From NCBI GenBank assembly GCA_003228395.1, contig QIDJ01000089.1:1-10268 (forward strand): a stretch of DNA of 10,268 bases. Reading direction: 5' to 3'. The position numbers and the translations under genes were made by a program. Within the stretch, counting starts at the first letter, position 1. Every line of letters starts with the position of its first letter. Below the pieces are notes generated by a model. It did not search any database. It was given only the letters and a program-made list of their open reading frames with translations, and had not been told where the DNA came from. This stretch comes from Flammeovirgaceae bacterium (GTDB lineage: Bacteria > Bacteroidota > Bacteroidia > Cytophagales > Cyclobacteriaceae). This document shows, piece after piece, positions 1 to 5,432 of this stretch.

Positions 1-1
1 A

Positions 2-364
2 TTCTTTTTTGTTATTGCGTTTGGTGTAACTGATATTAAAAAAATTATTGAAACAAGTATTTTAGCTGCTCTAATGATATCAATGTCAACATATGCCTTG
101 ACACTCACAGTAAAAAACTATTTTGCTGAAAAACATAATGAGTCTATAAATCGACATAAGTCTAACTGTCTGAGTACTTTTGACACTTTTATCAATGCTG
201 CAGATGAAGAAATTAAATCTGCTGTCTTGCTTCAAGCGACACAAACAATATTCTCACATCAAGCATCTGGATATTTGTCTAACGAAACAGAAAGCCAAAA
301 TCCAAACCCTATTGTTGAAATTGTAAGAAATGTTGCAACAAAATCTACTTCTGCAACTCAATAG
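2..364 (+). CDS. C-terminal part of an uncharacterised membrane protein (5' end outside window)
   Basis: The reading frame is open from base 2 to a TAG at 362-364 with no stop, so the gene enters from the left; the ATG at 74 is probably internal. About 120 residues are visible. The first ~40 are hydrophobic: a short stretch (FFFVIAFGV), a charged DIKK turn, then a ~20-residue segment (ILAALMISMSTYALTLTV) that looks like a transmembrane helix. A soluble, probably helical tail follows, with NRHKSN, a phenylalanine-spaced stretch, AVLLQATQTIF and SGYL. From memory this tail resembles the ends of conserved hypothetical membrane proteins found in variable genome regions, but I cannot name a family or function. 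Codons are strongly AT-rich compared with mnmA next door, which may reflect transfer. It converges on mnmA with 68 bases between the stops. That the frame is coding is likely; its role is unknown. Confidence 0.6.
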   Translation, partial: FFFVIAFGVTDIKKIIETSILAALMISMSTYALTLTVKNYFAEKHNESINRHKSNCLSTFDTFINAADEEIKSAVLLQATQTIFSHQASGYLSNETESQNPNPIVEIVRNVATKSTSATQ

Positions 365-432
365 AAGCTACTGCTGGCAACAACGCATAAATCGCTATGG
401 CGGCTAAATTGTATTCTGACATTTTTGTATTT

Positions 433-1737
433 TTAACCAACTTTAAGTGGTCTGCCGACAGATTGTGGTTGGAAAGCCCGCCACAGACGTTTATGCAAGA
501 CCGTAAAATCCAGCCTTTTTCTTCCGCTTAAATCAATCACTCCTGATCCGATCAGCTCTTCCCCGTCGTACCAGGCCACAAACTGCCCGGGTGTAACACC
601 TCGCTGCGGCTTGTCAAAAATGATATACATACCGGGACTTTCCATGAACAGGGTGGCCGCCTGCAGCGCCTGCCGGTAACGTATCCGCACCAGATACGAT
701 CTGGATTCTCCTGTGTCCATTTGCAGGTCGTCCCGCAGCCAGTGTATGTCTGTTTTTTTCACAAAAAGCCCTTTCCGGTATAATCCCGGATGGTCATCAC
801 CCTGACCCGTATAAATAATGTTTTCCTTTGTATCCGTAGCAATCACAAACAACGGCCTGGGTTTGCCGCCGATATGGAGCCCTTTTCGCTGCCCGATCGT
901 ATAGTAGTGGGCGCCGTTGTGCTCGCCCACAATTTCGCCGTCCGATATTTCATATCTGAAGGGGGCCGTAAGCGCCGCAAGCGTGTCTTTTCCGGTGATG
1001 ATCGTTTCATACCTGCCGGTGGCCGGATTGTTCTTGTAGTTATCTGCCTCCACAGGTACTTCGACTACCTTCCCTTTTACAGGCTTGAGTTGTTGCTGCA
1101 AAAACTCCGGCAACCGAACTTTCCCGATGAAACACAATCCCTGCGAATCTTTTTTGTCGGCTGTCACCAGATCAAGGCTTTTTGCTATCTGACGCACTTT
1201 GGCCTTTTCCAGTTCGCCAATTGGGAACAACGCCCGGGCAAGCTGACTTTGGCTGAGCTGGCACAAAAAATAGCTTTGATCTTTGTTTTTATCTTTCCCT
1301 GCCAGCAGCCGGTAAACCGTTTTGCCATCCGTTTCAATGTGTTCTTTCCGGCAGTGATGACCGGTAGCGATAAAATCAGCATTCAGTTTCAATGCTGCTT
1401 TAAGAAATATGTCAAACTTGATTTCCCGGTTGCAAAGCACATCCGGGTTAGGTGTACGCCCGCGTTCGTACTCTGCAAACATGTAGTCCACGATCCGGGT
1501 CTTGTATTCTTTGCTTAAATCAATCACCTGAAAGGGGATTCCAAGCTTTTCGGCCACCAGCAGGGCGTCATTGCTGTCTTCAATCCAGGGACATTCATCG
1601 TCGATGATCACCGATTCGTCGTGCCAGTTTTTCATAAACATACCGATAACCTCGTATCCCTGCTCTTTCAGCAAGTACGCAGCTACGCTGGAGTCAACCC
1701 CTCCGGACAAGCCTACAACTACGCGTTGTTTTTTCAT
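433..1737 (-). CDS. mnmA: tRNA-specific 2-thiouridylase MnmA
   Basis: MnmA activates U34 of tRNA-Lys, -Glu and -Gln with ATP and inserts sulfur to make 2-thiouridine, acting in the cytoplasm on sulfur passed along a relay from cysteine desulfurase. The 434-residue product begins with the PP-loop ATPase motif SGGVDSS (residues 11-17). It has the two expected catalytic cysteines: C102 in [13 protein letters not shown] and C202 in [16 protein letters not shown] (124-128) and the [17 protein letters not shown] block (271-287) are also typical. It is longer than the usual 360-380 residues for two reasons: an insertion at about 228-264 before the [10 protein letters not shown] block, which I associate with Bacteroidota MnmA, and about 30 residues after the usual GSGVI end. 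The ATG at 1737 puts the PP-loop at the normal distance from the N-terminus. It stands alone, divergent from the addA-like gene. Confidence 0.97.
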   Translation of the reverse strand: MKKQRVVVGLSGGVDSSVAAYLLKEQGYEVIGMFMKNWHDESVIIDDECPWIEDSNDALLVAEKLGIPFQVIDLSKEYKTRIVDYMFAEYERGRTPNPDVLCNREIKFDIFLKAALKLNADFIATGHHCRKEHIETDGKTVYRLLAGKDKNKDQSYFLCQLSQSQLARALFPIGELEKAKVRQIAKSLDLVTADKKDSQGLCFIGKVRLPEFLQQQLKPVKGKVVEVPVEADNYKNNPATGRYETIITGKDTLAALTAPFRYEISDGEIVGEHNGAHYYTIGQRKGLHIGGKPRPLFVIATDTKENIIYTGQGDDHPGLYRKGLFVKKTDIHWLRDDLQMDTGESRSYLVRIRYRQALQAATLFMESPGMYIIFDKPQRGVTPGQFVAWYDGEELIGSGVIDLSGRKRLDFTVLHKRLWRAFQPQSVGRPLKVG

Positions 1738-1741
1738 GCAG

Positions 1742-1749
1742 CAAAGTTA
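1742..1749 (-). promoter_or_regulatory. Possible Bacteroidota -7 element for mnmA
   Basis: On the minus strand these bases read TAACTTTG, an exact match to the Bacteroidota -7 consensus TAnnTTTG, ending 4 bases before the mnmA ATG. I see no TTTG-like -33 box at the expected 19-21 base spacing. If it is real, the transcript would have almost no leader. In AT-rich DNA such a match can arise by chance, so the call is weak. Confidence 0.25.
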
Positions 1750-1790
1750 TTAAGAAAATTACTTCTGAATATCGTTATACAGCGGCGATG

Positions 1791-1807
1791 CAATTCAAAA
1801 TGAATTG
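1791..1807. repeat. Perfect 7-bp inverted repeat upstream of mnmA
   Basis: CAATTCA (1791-1797) and TGAATTG (1801-1807) are exact reverse complements separated by AAA. The dyad lies about 55-70 bases upstream of the mnmA start, where an operator could sit. As RNA it would form only a weak AT hairpin. The symmetry is directly visible; a regulatory role is a guess, and chance is possible. Confidence 0.3.
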
Positions 1808-1858
1808 TTGGCTGTCTTAATCAACAATAAAAGTGGGTGCAACTGTTATTTTAGCTGG

Positions 1859-1890
1859 ATTGAATGTTTGCAGACAGCATTTTAATTTTG
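1859..1890 (+). promoter_or_regulatory. Weak plus-strand promoter candidate (ATTG-N20-TAATTTTG)
   Basis: ATTG at 1859-1862 and TAATTTTG at 1883-1890 are separated by 20 bases. This fits the Bacteroidota pattern of a TTTG-like -33 box and a TAnnTTTG -7 box 19-21 bases apart, with one mismatch in the -33 box. Transcription would start near 1896, leaving about 350 bases before the addA-like start, so it would either give a long leader passing through the inverted-repeat element or make a short separate RNA. AT-rich DNA yields such matches often. Confidence 0.22.
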
Positions 1891-2089
1891 CGATGGTGTG
1901 CAAAGGAACGCAGAGAATATCCAGGATTAGTTGTAAGTTGATTGTAGTTACACTGAGTCTTGTTTCACAACTTCCCTGTTCCATTAATTTTATGACAAAA
2001 CAAAAAAGTTTAATAACGTTTTTCCATTAGTGCCTCAATTCGTCTCCTTTTTATTGTCATTTCATTAATTTGCTTTTGTAATTGAATAG

Positions 2090-2218
2090 AGCCTGTATAT
2101 AACCGATAATTAAGAAAAATTGAATTCCATTAATCCCCTCCACGGAGGGGTGCAGGGGTGGGTTTATTAACAAAATTTATTCAATTTTTCTTTGAATAAA
2201 CGATCTAATAGACAGGCT
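2090..2218. mobile_element. 129-bp MITE-like nested inverted repeat
   Basis: The outer ends match as an inverted repeat in 10 of 11 positions: AGCCTGTATAT at 2090-2100 against the reverse complement AGCCTGTCTAT of 2208-2218. Inside lies a perfect 14-bp pair, AAGAAAAATTGAAT (2112-2125) and ATTCAATTTTTCTT (2179-2192). Further in there is a near-match ATTAAT/ATTAAC (2129-2134, 2166-2171), then a GC-rich 7-bp palindrome. The arms between the outer and inner pairs differ in length (11 and 15 bases) but share CGATAAT/CGTTTAT-like bases, so the whole unit looks like one folded-back element. It encodes no protein, and I see no clear target-site duplication. A non-autonomous element is the best reading; a structured leader of the gene 28 bases downstream is the alternative. 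Confidence 0.5.
2135..2162. repeat. GC-rich palindrome and tandem AGGGGTG core
   Basis: CCCCTCC (2135-2141) and GGAGGGG (2144-2150) form a perfect 7-bp stem around a two-base centre. AGGGGTGC (2146-2153) is then repeated as AGGGGTGG (2154-2161). This is an island of G and C in strongly AT-rich DNA. The pattern resembles intergenic repeats I associate with Bacteroidota genomes, though I cannot verify the copy number here. It forms the centre of the larger inverted-repeat element. Confidence 0.6.
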
Positions 2219-2246
2219 AAATAAAAAAATTAACCCAACTTACATT

Positions 2247-5200
2247 TTGCCGCTGCCTTTATTCTACGACCAGGAAAAACCCGATAACCTGCAAAACCTG
2301 ACCATCTACAGGTCGTCAGCAGGGTCAGGCAAGACTTTTACGCTCGTAAAAGACTACCTGAAAATCGTGTTGCGCAATCCGGACGAGTACAGTCAGATCC
2401 TTGCAATCACCTTTACCAACAAGGCAACGGAGGAAATGAAGCAAAAGATACTCGCAGAATTGGCTCAAATATCCCTCAACAAACCAACCAAAATAAGATC
2501 AGCCATCGAAAGCGATTTCAGCGATGAAGGGATAAAAATGGAAATAAGCAGCCGTGCAGACATAGCGTTATTGAATATCCTGCACAATTACGGGCGTTTT
2601 GGCGTAAGCACACTTGACCATTTTTTCTCCAAGGTGGTCAGGAGTTTTGCCCGTGAGCTGGACCTGCCGATGAAGTATGACATCGATGTGGATGAAGCCC
2701 GGGCGGTGGATGCAGCCGTTGAAAAACTTTATGAAACTATCCCAAACGATACATCGCTGAAATCCTGGCTTGAAGACTTTGCTTTTTCCAAAATGGACGC
2801 CGATAGAGGATGGGATATCGATCGTAACCTGAAAAAACTTGGCCAGGAATTGTTTAAAGAAAATTTCAGAAAGGGCATCGGCAAAAGAACAGTATCGCTG
2901 AAATCATTTAATGGGTACGTTAAAAAACTCAGTAAAACCAGGGCAGCATTTGAAAACGAACTTAAAGCATCGGCACAAAAGGCGCTGGACCTCATTGATC
3001 AACACGGGCTTCAAACAACAGATTTTTCCGGAGGCAGCCGTAGCTGGGCAAATACGTTTAATAAAATCCTGCAATTGGATTTTGACTTCACAGGTACGTT
3101 TATCAAAACCATCACCGGTGAGAAGTCACCGTATGCCAAATCTTCTCCCGATATTCAGAAAATCGAAGAAGTAATGCAGGCGGGCTTACAGGATATGGGA
3201 TCGCATATTCTGACATATTACCAAAACCACCACCGAAGCTACAATGCAGCCGTTTTGTTGCTGAAAAATATTTATGCGTATGGCATTCTGAGTTTTATTG
3301 ATGATAAACTGATAGAATACAGGGCGGATAACAACCTTGTTTTGTTGTCAGACCATGCATTTTTACTCAATGAAGTGATCGATAGCAGCGATGCACCTAT
3401 TATCTATGAGAAAATCGGCTCCCGGTTTAAACACATACTGATTGATGAATTCCAGGATACATCGTTGTACCAATGGCAAAATATACTGCCCCTTGTAAGC
3501 AATGTACTTGAAAATTTCGGCCAGGTGCTGATTGTCGGGGATGTAAAACAATCCATTTACCGGTGGCGCGGAGGGGACATGAAATTGCTGATCTCCGGAA
3601 TCAGGCAGGACCTGCATGCGTTTAAAAACCAAACCCAGGAAAAGGAGTTGGATAAAAATTACCGGAGTGCGGAAAATATTGTATTGTTTAACAACGCTTT
3701 TTTTGAAACGGCAAGCAGATTGCTTTCTCAAAACAGCAATTTACCTCCCAATGACACCCTCATTGCCGATACGTATCGTTATCTGAAGCAAAATCCGGCC
3801 ATAAAAGAGGAAGGATATATTGAAATCCGGCTCTTTTCCGACGAAGAAGACGTTACCTGGATGCAGAAAGCCAAAGAACGTACGATTCAGGTAGTTGAGC
3901 ACAATCTGAATTTAGGCTATTCTCCTGGCGATTTTATGATACTGGTGGATAAATGGACGCGAGGGTATGATATAGCTGAATACCTGATGCAAAATGGCTA
4001 TAAGGTCATTACTGATAAGTCGCTCAAAGTGGAGAGCAGTGCGATGGTGCAATTGCTCATCAATGCAATCAGATGGCTGCAAAACAGGGATGACAGGTTG
4101 GCTCAAGCGAACCTGCTGTATCTCTTCCACCTGCTGGGGGATAAAGAAATCAAAAATACGGATGCCTTGTTTTCGGATATTCACCACCAGGATGAGTTAT
4201 TCAAAAAGAACATGCCGGACTATTTTTTGAATAATCTGAAGGTATTTCTGAGGCTGCCGTTGTATGAACTTGTTGAAACCCTGATCCAAACATTCAACAT
4301 GGGCGGCCATACCAACAATTTTGTAATAAGGTTTCTCGAAATATGCCTCGAGCAGTCCGCAAAGGGGCGAAATGACCTTTCCTCATTTTTACAATGGTGG
4401 GACGAAAGCAAGGATGAACAGGTGATAGTTACTCCCGAAATTGACGATGCGTTTGAAATACTTACGGTGCATAAAGCCAAAGGACTGCAAAAGCCCATAG
4501 TGATTATGCCTTTTGCTTCCTTCGAGATGGGCACAAAAACCAGTACGATATTCTGGACGTCGAAGCTTCGGAAAGAAGAGGAGGATTTTAAAATACTCCC
4601 GTTGCCATTTGAGAAAAAGCTTGCCGACTCCGATTTCGAAGAGGCTTACCGGGCGGAATACCTCGAAGGGCTTCTGGACCGGTTGAATATGACGTACGTG
4701 GCATTCACCAGAGCCGAACAGCGATTGTACGCGTTTTCGCAGTCAGCGAAAAAGGAAGCAGAAGGCAATTATCTTCACAACCTGATGTACGGTGTATTTG
4801 CAGACCCTTCATTCGGATACGGGAATAGATGGGATCCGATGGAAACGGTATTTGTTTGGGGTGATAAAGACAAAAAACCGTCCGGAGTGAAACCGGAGGG
4901 GAAAATCGCCGAAGTACTGGACATTCAAAAATCGAAGGGCGCGACCGATACGATTTCAATTAAATCTGAATCAGGCAGGTTTTTTATGTTGTTTGATAAC
5001 ACAAAATCCGATAAAATCAAACAAGGCATCGTGCTGCACAGGGTTTTTGAAAGTCTGGAAACGCGTGCTGGTCTGGAATCCGTTGTGGCCGGGCTAGTTC
5101 CTGAAGGGATAGTGGCAGAAAATCAGGTAAAAAGTATTATTGAGATTACCAACAGGCTGTTTGAAAACGGGCAGGTGCGTTCCTGGTTCGATGGCAGTTG

Positions 5201-5432
5201 GCGCGTGTTTACCGAAAGGGCCATTATTTCTCCCCGGGGAATACGCAGGCCGGACCGTGTGATGATCAAAGAGGATCAGGTAATCGTAGTGGATTATAAA
5301 TCAGGCGCACGGGATCAGGCACACGATCGTCAGCTAAGGGAATACAGGGACCTGCTGATGCAGATGGGATACAAAAATATCCGGATGTTTTTGATGTATT
5401 TTAATGAGGTTGGCATTGTAGAAGTGAAATAA
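2247..5432 (+). CDS. addA: AddA-like UvrD-family helicase/nuclease
   Basis: This is the 1061-residue helicase-nuclease subunit of an AddAB-type complex, which unwinds and degrades broken DNA ends to load RecA. Superfamily 1A motifs occur in order: Walker A AGSGKT (25-30, K29), ITFTNKA (54-60), STLDHFF (121-127), Walker B IDEFQD (399-404), GDVKQSIYRWRGG (from 431), KNYRS (470-474), VHKAKG (741-746) and VAFTRAE (818-824). A C-terminal PD-(D/E)XK nuclease shows GIVLHRVFE (927-935, H931), RPDR (D1003) and VVDYKSG (D1016, K1018). B. subtilis AddA is somewhat longer (about 1230). The first codon is TTG: no in-frame ATG lies between the upstream stop at 2193-2195 and this point, and the next ATG (near residue 64) would remove Walker A. 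The bases before it are A-rich with no Shine-Dalgarno. The TAA stop abuts the next gene's ATG, implying an operon and translational coupling. Confidence 0.93.
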   Translation: MPLPLFYDQEKPDNLQNLTIYRSSAGSGKTFTLVKDYLKIVLRNPDEYSQILAITFTNKATEEMKQKILAELAQISLNKPTKIRSAIESDFSDEGIKMEISSRADIALLNILHNYGRFGVSTLDHFFSKVVRSFARELDLPMKYDIDVDEARAVDAAVEKLYETIPNDTSLKSWLEDFAFSKMDADRGWDIDRNLKKLGQELFKENFRKGIGKRTVSLKSFNGYVKKLSKTRAAFENELKASAQKALDLIDQHGLQTTDFSGGSRSWANTFNKILQLDFDFTGTFIKTITGEKSPYAKSSPDIQKIEEVMQAGLQDMGSHILTYYQNHHRSYNAAVLLLKNIYAYGILSFIDDKLIEYRADNNLVLLSDHAFLLNEVIDSSDAPIIYEKIGSRFKHILIDEFQDTSLYQWQNILPLVSNVLENFGQVLIVGDVKQSIYRWRGGDMKLLISGIRQDLHAFKNQTQEKELDKNYRSAENIVLFNNAFFETASRLLSQNSNLPPNDTLIADTYRYLKQNPAIKEEGYIEIRLFSDEEDVTWMQKAKERTIQVVEHNLNLGYSPGDFMILVDKWTRGYDIAEYLMQNGYKVITDKSLKVESSAMVQLLINAIRWLQNRDDRLAQANLLYLFHLLGDKEIKNTDALFSDIHHQDELFKKNMPDYFLNNLKVFLRLPLYELVETLIQTFNMGGHTNNFVIRFLEICLEQSAKGRNDLSSFLQWWDESKDEQVIVTPEIDDAFEILTVHKAKGLQKPIVIMPFASFEMGTKTSTIFWTSKLRKEEEDFKILPLPFEKKLADSDFEEAYRAEYLEGLLDRLNMTYVAFTRAEQRLYAFSQSAKKEAEGNYLHNLMYGVFADPSFGYGNRWDPMETVFVWGDKDKKPSGVKPEGKIAEVLDIQKSKGATDTISIKSESGRFFMLFDNTKSDKIKQGIVLHRVFESLETRAGLESVVAGLVPEGIVAENQVKSIIEITNRLFENGQVRSWFDGSWRVFTERAIISPRGIRRPDRVMIKEDQVIVVDYKSGARDQAHDRQLREYRDLLMQMGYKNIRMFLMYFNEVGIVEVK

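Larger units (their letters stand above)
1738..2246. other. 509-base intergenic region between mnmA and the addA-like gene
   Basis: This AT-rich gap separates two divergent genes. I find no tRNA or rRNA and no credible protein gene. The only sizeable plus-strand frame (1833-2030, 65 codons) has no recognisable motif and no supporting context. What can be seen is a perfect 7-bp dyad near the mnmA side (1791-1807), a weak promoter-like pair (1859-1890), scattered small dyads with a T-rich hairpin (about 1905-2023), and a 129-bp nested inverted repeat (2090-2218) next to the addA-like start. The left part may be degraded sequence. Confidence 0.8.

Noticed and set aside
790..1518. 242-codon plus-strand frame inside mnmA
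   Set aside because: It lies fully antisense to mnmA, has no recognisable motif, and its composition is what the reverse of MnmA codons would give.
1833..2030. 65-codon plus-strand frame in the mnmA-addA gap
   Set aside because: Its sequence looks random, with no motif, no clear initiation region and no adjacent partner; chance frames of this length are common.
3363..3731. 122-codon minus-strand frame inside the addA-like gene
   Set aside because: It is opposite the strongly conserved Walker B and motif III region, so it is a shadow of the helicase.
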